The translations under genes were made by a program, and so were the position numbers. Positions 7,697 to 16,251 of a stretch of DNA of 64,000 nt are shown here, in pieces. This DNA is from Flavobacterium celericrescens (GTDB lineage Bacteria > Bacteroidota > Bacteroidia > Flavobacteriales > Flavobacteriaceae): assembly GCF_011392075.1 (NCBI RefSeq), contig NZ_JAAJBV010000003.1:248001-312000 (forward strand), written 5' to 3'. A model generated the notes under the pieces. The model made no database searches. It was not told the DNA's origin and saw only the letters and a list, made by a program, of their open reading frames with translations. Numbering within the stretch: the first letter of the stretch is position 1; every line of letters starts with the position of its first letter.

Positions 7697-9043
7697 TTAC
7701 TCCTCCTCTTTCTTAATTACCTTTCTTGCTACTTCAATTTTATACTTCTTCCCTTTCATTTTTTCGTCTTTGATGTTTTGCAATAAAGATTTCACTTTTG
7801 GATATTTCACAGCTACAAACGAAATAAAATCTTTGACTTCGATTAAGCCAATATCTTCTTTTTCCAATTTTCCTTTTTGCGAAAAGAAACCTACAATATC
7901 AATTTTATTTAACTTATTTTTCTTTCCACCACTGATGTAAAGCGTTTGATACAATGGTGCTTTTGGCAACGATTTCGCATTAGAAACATCTAATCTACGT
8001 TTGCCATAATCGAAATAATCAGCTTTCTTTTCGGTTTCGTTTACAAGAACGTAAGCGGTTCCGGTGGCTAACATACGAGCCGTTCTTCCGTTTCTGTGGG
8101 TGAATTCGTCTTCTTTGGCAGGTAAATGGTAATGAATTACGTGATTCATTTCTGGAATATCCAAACCACGCGCACCTAAATCGGTAGTAATCAAATACGA
8201 AACACTGCCGTTTCTGAACTGAATTAAAGCTCTTTCGCGTTCGTCTTGGTCTAATCCACCATGATAAAACGTGGAAATAATGCCTTTTTGAGTCAACATA
8301 TCATGAATACGTTCCACCGCTTCTCTATGGTTACAAAAAATAATCGCAGCTTCTGAATTCAAAGAACAAATTAATTGAAACAACGAATCAATTTTATCTT
8401 TCGATTTCGAAAATACGATACGAATATCTAAATTTTCATTTTGCTTTTCTTTCGGAATAAAATCCAACACTTTCGGATTAACAACCTTAGTATATTTCGG
8501 AATTTCCACACCTGAAGTTGCTGAAACTAAAATACGTTTGTTCGCTTTTGTAATTTTTCCAATGATATAAGACATTTCCTCATGGAAACCCAATTGTAAC
8601 GATTTGTCAAATTCGTCTAAAACATAGGTTTTTACATTTTCGGTAGCAAAACTTCCTCGTTCAATATGATCGGCAATTCTTCCTGGTGTTCCAATTAACA
8701 ACGCTGGTGGATTGCTTAAGTTTTTGAATTCCGTTTCTATCGAGTGACCTCCATAACACGTATTGACTTTGTAATGCGTACCCATTTTTTTCCAAACTTG
8801 CTCAATTTGCAACCCTAATTCGCGTGAAGGTACTAAAATTAAGCATTGCACACCTTTTATGTCTTCTCCTAATAATTGAAAAATAGGCAACAAAAACGCT
8901 AACGTTTTCCCCGAACCTGTTGGAGAAAGCAATAACACATTATCTTCATTCAAAATAGCATGTTGTGCTACTTCTTGCATTTTGTTTAAACTTTGAATAC
9001 CAAGATTCAATAGTACATTGTTAGAATATGGATTTTGACTCAT
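7697..9043 (-). CDS. DEAD-box-family ATP-dependent RNA helicase, DbpA-like
   Basis: Superfamily 2 RNA helicase, 448 residues. Motifs in order: Walker A PTGSGKT (41-47), PSRELG, TPGR (119-122), DEFD at 143-146 in place of DEAD, SAT (174-176), TDLGARGLDIP (287-297) and HRNGRTAR (316-323). The C-terminal 80 residues contain an NKIDIVGFF segment and resemble the RNA-binding domain of DbpA, which acts in 50S ribosome assembly. Motif II keeps the catalytic Asp-Glu and final Asp. A promoter box sits 4 bases before the start codon. Confidence 0.9.
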   Translation of the reverse strand: MSQNPYSNNVLLNLGIQSLNKMQEVAQHAILNEDNVLLLSPTGSGKTLAFLLPIFQLLGEDIKGVQCLILVPSRELGLQIEQVWKKMGTHYKVNTCYGGHSIETEFKNLSNPPALLIGTPGRIADHIERGSFATENVKTYVLDEFDKSLQLGFHEEMSYIIGKITKANKRILVSATSGVEIPKYTKVVNPKVLDFIPKEKQNENLDIRIVFSKSKDKIDSLFQLICSLNSEAAIIFCNHREAVERIHDMLTQKGIISTFYHGGLDQDERERALIQFRNGSVSYLITTDLGARGLDIPEMNHVIHYHLPAKEDEFTHRNGRTARMLATGTAYVLVNETEKKADYFDYGKRRLDVSNAKSLPKAPLYQTLYISGGKKNKLNKIDIVGFFSQKGKLEKEDIGLIEVKDFISFVAVKYPKVKSLLQNIKDEKMKGKKYKIEVARKVIKKEEE

Positions 9044-9047
9044 GCGG

Positions 9048-9055
9048 CAAAGATA
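9048..9055 (-). promoter_or_regulatory. -7 box of the helicase gene, suggests a near-leaderless mRNA
   Basis: TATCTTTG on the minus strand ends 4 bases before the ATG at 9043. In Bacteroidetes promoters transcription begins a few bases after this box, so the mRNA would have almost no 5' leader. No -33 TTG is evident. Confidence 0.55.
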
Positions 9056-9109
9056 AAGCCAATTAATTAAAAATTACGAATTATAAAATTCTACCTCAAA
9101 AAGATTCTT

Positions 9110-9117
9110 TATTTTTG
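9110..9117 (+). promoter_or_regulatory. -7 box of the M14 peptidase gene
   Basis: TATTTTTG, 21 bases before the ATG at 9139. The TTG at its end (9115) opens the reading frame but is part of the promoter box, which supports ATG 9139 as the real start. Confidence 0.55.
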
Positions 9118-9138
9118 AAAATCAAATACAAATCTGCT

Positions 9139-10863
9139 ATGCGTTTTTTACAAATAAGTTTGCTTTTCTTATCGATTTCTGCGTTTTCACAAAACAATTT
9201 TACCACACCTTTTGAACGTGGCAATGGCAATCAATCCACTACTTATGAAGAATGTATTGCGTTTTATGAAAAATTAGACGAAAGTTTTGCCAACATACAA
9301 ATGATTCACAAAGGCACAACCGATAGCGGAAAACCATTGTATCTGGTACTTTTTTCAAATGAAGGCAAATTTGATTTTGATGAATATTTTACTAAAAATA
9401 AAGCCGTAATTTTAATTAACAACGGCATTCACGCGGGCGAACCCGATGGAATTGACGCGACAATGATGTTAATGCGTGATTTGGCTATGGGAAAAATAAA
9501 AACGGCTAAAAACACTTTTATTGCGGCTATTCCGGTATATAGTGTGGGCGGCATGCTGAACCGAAATTCGCATTCCAGAGCCAATCAAAACGGTCCAGAA
9601 GAATATGGATTTAGAGGAAATGCGCGCAATTACGATTTGAATCGTGATTTCATTAAATCGGATACTAAAAATTCGAGAAGTTTTCAAAAATTGTTTACCG
9701 AATTAAATCCTGATATTTTCTTAGACAATCACGTTTCTAATGGCGCGGATTATCAATATACTTTTACATGCATTGCGACCCAACACGAACGTTTGGGAAA
9801 CAAATTAGGCAATTATTTCATCAACGAACTATATCCTTCTGTGGTAAAGGATATGAACAAAAAGAAAATCGATGTGGTGCCATACGTGAATATTCACGGC
9901 GACATGCCTGACAAAGGTTTCGAGCAATTTACTGACACACCACGATATGCCACAGGTTACACGACTTTGTTTCACACTTTAGGATTTGTTCCAGAAACAC
10001 ACATGTTAAAAGTGTACAAAGAACGTGTGAAAGTGACTTATGAATTTATGGTCAGTACAATCAATTTCGCCGATACAAATTGGCAAAAAATCAAACAAAT
10101 ACGAAAAGATGCTTTGAACGAATATCAAGCTGGAATGCAATACCCATTAGATTGGGCAATTGATTCAACGAAAGTGTCTTATATTGATTTTAAAGGCTAC
10201 CAAGGCGGTTACAAACCAAGCGATATTTCAGGAAAAAATCGTTTATTTTACGATAAAAGCAAACCGTTTACTAAGAAAATTCCGTTTTATGGCAATTATA
10301 AGCCTACGAAATTTGTAAATATTCCGAAAGCATATATTATTCCGCAATCGCAATGGCAGGTATTGGATATTTTAAAATTGAATAATATTAATGCACATCG
10401 TCTTCAAAAAGATACGGTTATTGAAGTAGAATCGTATAAAATTGAAAGTTATCAAACCTCAAAATCACCTTATGAAGGTCATTATGGACATTACAATACG
10501 AAAGTGTCAAAATCAATTCAAAAAGTACAGTTTTACTATGGTGATTATGTGTTTTACACCAATCAACCAGGCGTGAAATATTTAGTTGAAACTTTGGAGC
10601 CAGAAGCTGTGGATAGCTATTTTAACTGGAATTTCTTTGACCCAATTTTACAACAAAAAGAATATTTTTCGAGTTATGTTTTTGAAGATTTAGCCAAAGA
10701 ATTCTTAGACAAAAATCCAAAAATAAAAGCCGAATTAGAACAAAAGAAACAAAACGACAAAGCGTTCGCTGAAAACGGCGCGGCGCAATTAGATTGGGTT
10801 TATAGACAATCTCCTTATTATGAAAAAGCGCATTTGCAATATCCGGTTTATAGAGTGAATTAG
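9139..10863 (+). CDS. Secreted M14-family zinc carboxypeptidase
   Basis: Exported metallopeptidase, 574 residues from ATG 9139. A signal peptide covers about residues 1-17 (hydrophobic core, then SAFSQ). The zinc ligands of M14 peptidases are visible: His98 and Glu101 in NGIHAGEPDG, and His198 in FLDNHVSNG. A candidate catalytic Glu lies in the VPETHML segment near 286. The C-terminal 270 residues have no recognised domain. Probably acts in the periplasm or outside the cell on peptides or peptidoglycan; the exact substrate is unknown. It is divergent from the helicase. Confidence 0.88.
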   Translation: MRFLQISLLFLSISAFSQNNFTTPFERGNGNQSTTYEECIAFYEKLDESFANIQMIHKGTTDSGKPLYLVLFSNEGKFDFDEYFTKNKAVILINNGIHAGEPDGIDATMMLMRDLAMGKIKTAKNTFIAAIPVYSVGGMLNRNSHSRANQNGPEEYGFRGNARNYDLNRDFIKSDTKNSRSFQKLFTELNPDIFLDNHVSNGADYQYTFTCIATQHERLGNKLGNYFINELYPSVVKDMNKKKIDVVPYVNIHGDMPDKGFEQFTDTPRYATGYTTLFHTLGFVPETHMLKVYKERVKVTYEFMVSTINFADTNWQKIKQIRKDALNEYQAGMQYPLDWAIDSTKVSYIDFKGYQGGYKPSDISGKNRLFYDKSKPFTKKIPFYGNYKPTKFVNIPKAYIIPQSQWQVLDILKLNNINAHRLQKDTVIEVESYKIESYQTSKSPYEGHYGHYNTKVSKSIQKVQFYYGDYVFYTNQPGVKYLVETLEPEAVDSYFNWNFFDPILQQKEYFSSYVFEDLAKEFLDKNPKIKAELEQKKQNDKAFAENGAAQLDWVYRQSPYYEKAHLQYPVYRVN

Positions 10864-10905
10864 AGGAAAGAAGAAAGAAAAAAGAGGAAAGAAAAAAGAC
10901 TGAAG
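10864..10905 (+). repeat. Polypurine simple-sequence tract
   Basis: Almost pure A/G with repeated AGAAAGAAAAAAG-like units between the peptidase and EEP genes. Similar tracts occur at 49832-49860 and, as the complementary pyrimidine strand, at 11618-11650. Confidence 0.6.
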
Positions 10906-11613
10906 ATGAAAATTATTACTTGGAATTGTAATGGAGCTTTTAGAAAAAAATTTGAATCATTAACTGATAAAAATGCTGATATTCATATAATTCAAGAATG
11001 TGAAAATCCAGCTGAAACTAAAGATTTAAATTATAAGAATTGGGCATTAAATTATCTTTGGATAGGAGATTCTAAGAATAAAGGAATTGGAATATTTGCA
11101 AAAGAAAATATTGAATTAAAACTTCTTAATTGGTCTGATATTTATAAAGATCATAAAGTAAAACACTTTTTACCATGTAAGGTAAATAATGATTTCAATC
11201 TAATTGCTGTTTGGACTCATAAAAATAATTCTCCTAATTTCGGATATATTGGTCAATTTTGGAAATACTTACAAATAAACAAATCTCGAATGTCAAACTC
11301 AATTATTATTGGAGATTTCAACAGTAATTCTATTTGGGATCAATGGGATAGATGGTGGAACCATTCTGACGTTGTGAAAGAATTAAAAGAAATTGGTATT
11401 GAAAGCATTTATCACAATCGTGAAAAAGAGGAAAATGGTAAAGAGACTAAACCAACTTTTTATTTACATAGAAATTTATCAAAACCTTATCACATAGATT
11501 ATTGTTTTGCTTCTAAAAATCATTTAGAAAAAACAAGCAATTTTGTAATTGAAAATTTTGAGAATTGGAAACACTTAAGTGATCACACCCCTATTATCAT
11601 TACCTTCAAATAA
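10906..11613 (+). CDS. Endonuclease/exonuclease/phosphatase-fold protein
   Basis: 235 residues with the EEP fold signature: WNCNGAF at the start (Asn metal site), a QEC segment near 31 (Glu), GDFNSN near 139-144 (Asp/Asn catalytic) and SDHTPI near the end (Asp-His). These motifs are shared by exonuclease III, DNase I-like nucleases and phosphatases, so the substrate is open. No signal peptide. The gene looks more AT-rich than the peptidase gene before it and is bracketed by a polypurine tract (10864-10905) and a polypyrimidine tract (11618-11650), which hints at insertion. Confidence 0.85.
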   Translation: MKIITWNCNGAFRKKFESLTDKNADIHIIQECENPAETKDLNYKNWALNYLWIGDSKNKGIGIFAKENIELKLLNWSDIYKDHKVKHFLPCKVNNDFNLIAVWTHKNNSPNFGYIGQFWKYLQINKSRMSNSIIIGDFNSNSIWDQWDRWWNHSDVVKELKEIGIESIYHNREKEENGKETKPTFYLHRNLSKPYHIDYCFASKNHLEKTSNFVIENFENWKHLSDHTPIIITFK

Positions 11614-11652
11614 AAAATCTCTTCTCTTTCTTCTTGTTTCTTTCTTCTAAAA

Positions 11653-12252
11653 TCAAACCACCTTCTCTTCCTCAAACAACAACTTAATATTCTCGTACGA
11701 GTTCTCTAATAAAAATTTAATATTATCGGGATGCACCCACTCTACTTTATCGATGCCTTCATCGGCTTGGCCTTGAGGTGTGCCTTCATACTTGGTACGC
11801 ATTTCAAACCATTGGGTAATTTTTAGTTTGTAGCGACCGTTGCGCTTAAAAATGTGATAGGTTTTTTGTAGCTTTTCAGTAATAACTAATCCTGTTACTC
11901 CGGTTTCTTCTTCTACTTCTCTAATAGCCGTTTCTTCAATGGTTTCGTTTTTCTCCATTCCGCCTTTTGCCAAATCCCATTTACCATTTCTAAAAATAAA
12001 AAGCACATCACCGTCTTTATTGTAAACCAATCCTCCACCCGCTTTTTCAACAGGTAACTTCGCGCGAAGCGTTTTCATTATCAATTTTTCATCAGGATGA
12101 TACAGAAAGGCTTTCTGAATTTTATTCTGAAAAATTTTAACAATCAACTTCTTGATATCAACACTTTCCAATAAAAAAAGTTTGAAATCGGTTTCTTTTT
12201 GAACCTGATTTGTCAAAAAAAGTGGCTTATCGTTCACAAAAACTTTATACAT
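11653..12252 (-). CDS. Nudix hydrolase
   Basis: 199 residues from the ATG at 12252; an upstream ATG at 12279 would run into pyrE and is less likely. The Nudix box GX5EX7REUXEEXGU is complete at about 97-118 (GGMEKNETIEETAIREVEEE). The family removes NMP or phosphate from nucleoside diphosphate-linked compounds; the 70-residue N-terminal extension before the fold is not recognised. The start lies only 7 bases from the pyrE start on the other strand, so the two promoters must overlap the opposite coding regions. Confidence 0.9.
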   Translation of the reverse strand: MYKVFVNDKPLFLTNQVQKETDFKLFLLESVDIKKLIVKIFQNKIQKAFLYHPDEKLIMKTLRAKLPVEKAGGGLVYNKDGDVLFIFRNGKWDLAKGGMEKNETIEETAIREVEEETGVTGLVITEKLQKTYHIFKRNGRYKLKITQWFEMRTKYEGTPQGQADEGIDKVEWVHPDNIKFLLENSYENIKLLFEEEKVV

Positions 12253-12255
12253 TTG
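12248..12255 (+). promoter_or_regulatory. -7 box of pyrE overlapping the Nudix start codon
   Basis: TACATTTG ends 4 bases before the pyrE ATG (12260) and overlaps the Nudix start codon on the other strand. A transcript from this box would be leaderless or nearly so. No TTG lies at normal -33 spacing. Confidence 0.55.
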
Positions 12256-12259
12256 CAAT

Positions 12260-12907
12260 ATGATTTTTAATAACAACACAGCACAACAAACAGCCGAATT
12301 GCTTTTACAAATAAACGCAATTAAATTAAATTCTAAAAATCCTTTTACATGGGCTTCAGGCTGGAAGTCTCCGATTTATTGCGACAACCGCATAATCCTT
12401 TCATTTCCAGCAGTTCGCAACTACATCCGTGATGAATTTGCCAAACATATTGAAGAAAAATTTGGCAAACCAGATGTCATTGCAGGCGTTGCAACTGGCG
12501 CAATTGGAATTGGTATACTTGTTGCAGAAGCAATGGGACTACCTTTTGTATACGTTCGTCCAGAACCAAAAAAACACGGAAGACAAAATCAAGTAGAAGG
12601 TTTCTTGCAAAAAGGACAAAACGTAGTAGTTGTAGAAGATTTAATTTCAACTGGCGGAAGTAGTTTATTAGCTGTTGAAGCTTTACGCAACGAAGGTGCT
12701 AACATCAAAGGAATGGCAGCGATTTTTACGTATGGTTTCCCAGTTTCAAAAGAGCGTTTTGAAACGGCTAATTTGGATGTTTTCACGTTAAGTAATTACG
12801 AAAACTTATTACAAAAAGCAGTTGACAAACAATATGTTTCGGAAAACGAATTGGAAACATTAAGCGCTTGGAACGCTAATCCAGCGGAGTGGAACGTGGA
12901 AGTTTAG
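12260..12907 (+). CDS. pyrE: Orotate phosphoribosyltransferase
   Basis: Converts orotate and PRPP to OMP in pyrimidine synthesis. The PRPP-binding motif VVVVEDLISTGGSS spans about 122-135, and KSPIYCDNR (36-44) matches the orotate site. The 215 residues are typical. The next gene, an SRPBCC protein, follows after 100 bases. The mRNA may lack a leader because the -7 box is 4 bases from the ATG. Confidence 0.96.
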   Translation: MIFNNNTAQQTAELLLQINAIKLNSKNPFTWASGWKSPIYCDNRIILSFPAVRNYIRDEFAKHIEEKFGKPDVIAGVATGAIGIGILVAEAMGLPFVYVRPEPKKHGRQNQVEGFLQKGQNVVVVEDLISTGGSSLLAVEALRNEGANIKGMAAIFTYGFPVSKERFETANLDVFTLSNYENLLQKAVDKQYVSENELETLSAWNANPAEWNVEV

Positions 12908-13007
12908 TTGGGATATGGAAGTTGGAAGTTGGGAGTAAAACTAACTTTTGATTTTTTTCTAACAACCTTTTAAACTCTTAACCTTATAAACCCATAAATA
13001 AAAAAAT

Positions 13008-13400
13008 ATGAACTTAGAAAGTCCAAAAGTAAACGTAGCAAAATCAGCTGAATATTTATTCAACGCTTTGAACGACGTAAAGAATTTCGAAAAATTAATG
13101 CCTGAAAATATCGCAAAATTTGAAGTAATCGATGAAAATTGCTTTGAATTCGGCTTAAAAGGAATGCCAGAAATTAAATTGGTAAAAAAAGGAGGAACTC
13201 CAAATTCGCAAATCGTTTTAGGAGCAGCTTCAAGCAAATTACCTTTCACTTTAACTGGAAATTTAAACGCAATTGACGCTGACAACACAGAAGTGCAATT
13301 AGCTTTTGAAGGCGATTTCAATCCAATGATGGCGATGATGATCAAAGGACCTATCACCAAATTTATTGAAACATTGGCTCAGAATATGGGGAAATTGTAG
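13008..13400 (+). CDS. SRPBCC (START-like) family protein
   Basis: 130 residues with the pattern of a small SRPBCC ligand-binding fold: VAKSAEYLFNALNDVKNFEKLMP at the start, a central beta region and a C-terminal helix (IKGPITKFIETLAQNMGKL). Members bind hydrophobic ligands or lipids. No catalytic residue is recognised. It lies downstream of pyrE and ends at a strong terminator. Confidence 0.8.
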   Translation: MNLESPKVNVAKSAEYLFNALNDVKNFEKLMPENIAKFEVIDENCFEFGLKGMPEIKLVKKGGTPNSQIVLGAASSKLPFTLTGNLNAIDADNTEVQLAFEGDFNPMMAMMIKGPITKFIETLAQNMGKL

Positions 13401-13420
13401 TTTCCTGAATAACTTATTAA

Positions 13421-13462
13421 ACACGAATTACATGATTTAATTAATGTAATTCGTGTTTTTTT
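13421..13462 (+). terminator. Intrinsic terminator after the SRPBCC gene
   Basis: Perfect 13-bp stem ACACGAATTACAT (13421-13433) / ATGTAATTCGTGT (13444-13456) followed by a run of six T. Confidence 0.9.
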
Positions 13463-13587
13463 ATGCTCTAAGTTCTCGATACGATTTCTAAAAAGTAAAA
13501 ATTTGCATTTTTTCTTTTAAAAATCACTCGAAGTGACGGTAGAGTTATTATTGATTATTATTATATTTGGTAATCAAACGATAAAAT

Positions 13588-14319
13588 ATGTTATCAAAAA
13601 CTACCTTCTTTTTTTTATTTCTTTCGTTAGTCGCAGAAATTATTGGCACAGTTGGAGGTTTTGGTTCTTCTGTATTTTTTGTTCCGATTGCAAATTTCTT
13701 TTTTGATTTTCATACAGTTCTTGGAATAACTGCCTTGTTTCATTTAGCCAGTAATTTGAGTAAAATTGCTTTATTCAGAAAAGGATTAGACAAAAAATTA
13801 TTGCTTAACATTGGTATTCCATCCGTAATTTTTGTGATTGTTGGAAGTTACGCCTCAAAATATATACACACCACTTTTTTAGAAATTACTTTAGGAATTT
13901 TCTTAGTTGTCATGAGTTTATTTTTCCTAATCAAAGAAAATTTAGTCATCAAACCCGAGTTAAAAGAATCCATAATTGGCGGATCAATTTCTGGATTTGC
14001 AGCGGGTTTATTAGGAACCGGTGGTGCAGTTAGAGGAATAACAATGGCGGCTTATAATCTAGAAAAAAGCAAATTTATTGCCACATCTGCTGCAATTGAT
14101 TTTTTGATTGATTTTACTCGCAGTTTCACTTATTTTCAAAATGGATATATTCACCAACACGATTTGTATTTGATTCCTTATTTGTTTTTGATTGGTTTAA
14201 TAGGAACTTATATTGGTAAACGTATTCTGTATTATATTCCGCAAGAAAAATTTAAAAAACTATCACTGATTTTAGTTTTATTGGTAGGAATTATTACGAT
14301 TATTGGCGTTTTTTATTAA
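13588..14319 (+). CDS. TauE/SafE-family membrane permease
   Basis: 243-residue integral membrane protein with about seven or eight hydrophobic helices and two related halves containing glycine-rich motifs (EIIGTVGGFGSSVFF at 18-32; SGFAAGLLGTGGAVRG at about 136-151), the pattern of the TauE/SafE family. Members export sulfite or organosulfonates, or take up other anions; the substrate is unknown. A -7 box TATATTTG lies at 13562-13569. It is convergent with the cysteine desulfurase, ending 2 bases before it. Confidence 0.85.
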   Translation: MLSKTTFFFLFLSLVAEIIGTVGGFGSSVFFVPIANFFFDFHTVLGITALFHLASNLSKIALFRKGLDKKLLLNIGIPSVIFVIVGSYASKYIHTTFLEITLGIFLVVMSLFFLIKENLVIKPELKESIIGGSISGFAAGLLGTGGAVRGITMAAYNLEKSKFIATSAAIDFLIDFTRSFTYFQNGYIHQHDLYLIPYLFLIGLIGTYIGKRILYYIPQEKFKKLSLILVLLVGIITIIGVFY

Positions 14320-14321
14320 AA

Positions 14322-15443
14322 TTAAACTGTTTTCAAAGCCTCAATCAACAAATCAATATCTTCTTTCGTATTAAAATGGCTGAATGATATGCGTAAACTT
14401 GGTTTATTTGTTTCCTCAGCTGATAAAAATTCAGCTAAAACGTGTGATGGTTTGATACTTCCGCTTTGACAAGCACTGCCACGTGAAACAGCAATTCCTT
14501 TCATATCCAAAGTAAATAACAACATCGAAGTCTTTTCTTCCGATAAAGGCAATTGGATATTCAAAAGGTTATAAAAGGTATTCTCTCCATTGATTTTAAC
14601 CTCTGAAAATACTTTTTTCAATTGTGAAAAACAGTAGTTTTTTAATTCAGAAATGTAATTGGTGTCGTTTTCTAAATTTGCGCAAGCTAATTCTAATGCT
14701 TTTGCCATTCCTACGACTTGATGAACAGCTTCGGTTCCAGCACGCATGCCTTTTTCTTGTTCACCTCCATAAAACAAAGGCTGTAACATCGAATTCTTTT
14801 TGATGTAAACAAACCCAATTCCTTTTGGACCATGAAATTTGTGAGCACTCGCAACTAAAAAATCAATTCCCAAATCTTGCACATCTAAACTCGTTTTTCC
14901 AATAGATTGCACCGTATCACAATGAAAAAGTGCTTTCGCATACTTGCACAAGTCCGAAACACGTTTGATGTCTAAAATCGTTCCTATTTCATTATTTACA
15001 TGCATTAATGATACTAATGTAAACTCATCTACTAATAATTTAGCGGCTAAATCTTGATAATCGATATTACCTGTTGGTAAAACGGCAATATATTCCACTT
15101 GAATTCCAAACTCTTTTGCTAAATATTCAACCGTGTGTAACGTTGCATGGTGTTCGATTTTAGAAGTAATAATTCGTTTTATCCCCAAATCTTTAACTGC
15201 ACTTCTCAAAACCCAATTGGTAGCTTCAGTAGCACTTGACGTGAAAATAATTTCTGAAGCTTGTGCATTTAGTAATTTCGCAATGGTTTTTCGCGCTGAT
15301 TCTAATAACGTTTTTGCACTTCTACCAAAACTATGTGTAGAAGATGGATTTCCATAATCGTTTTGAAGCACATCCATCATTGCTGAAATTACTTCTGGAT
15401 GAATTGCTGTGGTTGCAGCATTGTCTAAATACACTTTTTTCAT
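14322..15443 (-). CDS. Cysteine desulfurase, NifS/IscS-like
   Basis: PLP-dependent class V enzyme that takes sulfur from cysteine as a protein persulfide. The PLP lysine is Lys202 in ASAHKFHGPKG, with His98/His99 in the KIEHHATLHT segment. The catalytic cysteine is Cys325 in RGSACQSGS. The 373 residues match the IscS/NifS-like group rather than the SufS group. No scaffold gene is adjacent, so it may serve tRNA thiolation or general sulfur supply. A -7 box (TATCTTTG, minus strand) lies at 15539-15532, giving a leader of about 85 bases. Confidence 0.92.
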   Translation of the reverse strand: MKKVYLDNAATTAIHPEVISAMMDVLQNDYGNPSSTHSFGRSAKTLLESARKTIAKLLNAQASEIIFTSSATEATNWVLRSAVKDLGIKRIITSKIEHHATLHTVEYLAKEFGIQVEYIAVLPTGNIDYQDLAAKLLVDEFTLVSLMHVNNEIGTILDIKRVSDLCKYAKALFHCDTVQSIGKTSLDVQDLGIDFLVASAHKFHGPKGIGFVYIKKNSMLQPLFYGGEQEKGMRAGTEAVHQVVGMAKALELACANLENDTNYISELKNYCFSQLKKVFSEVKINGENTFYNLLNIQLPLSEEKTSMLLFTLDMKGIAVSRGSACQSGSIKPSHVLAEFLSAEETNKPSLRISFSHFNTKEDIDLLIEALKTV

Positions 15444-15531
15444 TTGAGGCTTTTAATTGTTTTTAGGTCAAATAGAATTTGCACCAGAAATTGGAAAATA
15501 ATAAAATTAATACAGTGCTCTTTTCAAGTTG

Positions 15532-15628
15532 CAAAGATACAAATCATTTTATTTTTGAAGTCTTAATTTCTATTTGCATCGAAATTAACAAACTTTAGCA
15601 AATTAATAAATTAAAACCTTTATTTTTG
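15532..15628. promoter_or_regulatory. Divergent -7 boxes: cysteine desulfurase and lipoprotein
   Basis: TATCTTTG on the minus strand (15539-15532) faces the desulfurase; TATTTTTG on the plus strand (15621-15628) lies 21 bases before the lipoprotein ATG. A further TATTTTTG on the plus strand is at 15550-15557. Confidence 0.5.
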
Positions 15629-15649
15629 TTGCATAAATTCGATTAATAA

Positions 15650-16153
15650 ATGAAAAAACTTATAGTTTTAGCAGCCTCTATTTTCATGCTACAAGCTTGT
15701 GATGATGGCGACATTACGTTAGAATCTTTTAATTTTGACACCGTTGCAGTTCAAAATTGTAGCGACAATAATCTTGTTTTTAAGATTAATGATAATGAGT
15801 TATTGCTTTTAAATATTCCGGCAGCTAGCTTTGCTAATGAAGAAACACCTGATGGAAGTCCAAGAATCGTAACTGTTAGCGGTTCAAATCAAATTATTTA
15901 TAGATTATATTCTGGAGATATAGGTTCTAGTACAATTTGTTCTACTCTTCCTCCTGCCACTCCTGTTGTTGAAAAAGAATGGAATGCAACTGGTGGAACC
16001 ATTGAGATTATAACTAACGCACTTTATGCTTCAGACGGAATTACCATAACGGGTTATACACACAATATTAAATTTGTAAATGTAAATTTTTCAAATTCGG
16101 ACAACTCATTTAGTTTTACAGAATATATTTTTGGAAATTACGAAACAAATTAA
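15650..16153 (+). CDS. Small lipoprotein, function unknown
   Basis: 167 residues with a lipoprotein signal (basic start MKKL, hydrophobic core, lipobox LQAC with Cys17), so it is anchored in a membrane. The acidic residues right after the cysteine (DDGD) resemble the export signal that sends lipoproteins to the surface in Bacteroidetes. The mature part looks beta-rich, with cysteines at 37 and 97 that could pair. No family is recognised. A perfect terminator follows. Confidence 0.82.
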   Translation: MKKLIVLAASIFMLQACDDGDITLESFNFDTVAVQNCSDNNLVFKINDNELLLLNIPAASFANEETPDGSPRIVTVSGSNQIIYRLYSGDIGSSTICSTLPPATPVVEKEWNATGGTIEIITNALYASDGITITGYTHNIKFVNVNFSNSDNSFSFTEYIFGNYETN

Positions 16154-16174
16154 GAGAATTCATTTTATAAAACT

Positions 16175-16212
16175 AAAGGACTATTCAAAATTGAGTAGTC
16201 CTTTTTTTTATT
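16175..16212 (+). terminator. Intrinsic terminator after the lipoprotein
   Basis: Stem AAAGGACTA (16175-16183) / TAGTCCTTT (16196-16204), then a T run. Confidence 0.88.
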
Positions 16213-16251
16213 TCTTTAAGTGAAGTTCAAGTAAAATTTTAATCCAAAATC

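Noticed and set aside
12253-12279. Upstream start of the Nudix protein
   Set aside because: It would overlap the pyrE coding region; the start at 12252 gives a natural N-terminus.
13470-13560. Mobile element remnant before the TauE gene
   Set aside because: Only fragments such as TCTCGATACG and TCACTCGAAGTGA are seen; they recall common flavobacterial repeats, but no ends or copies can be shown.
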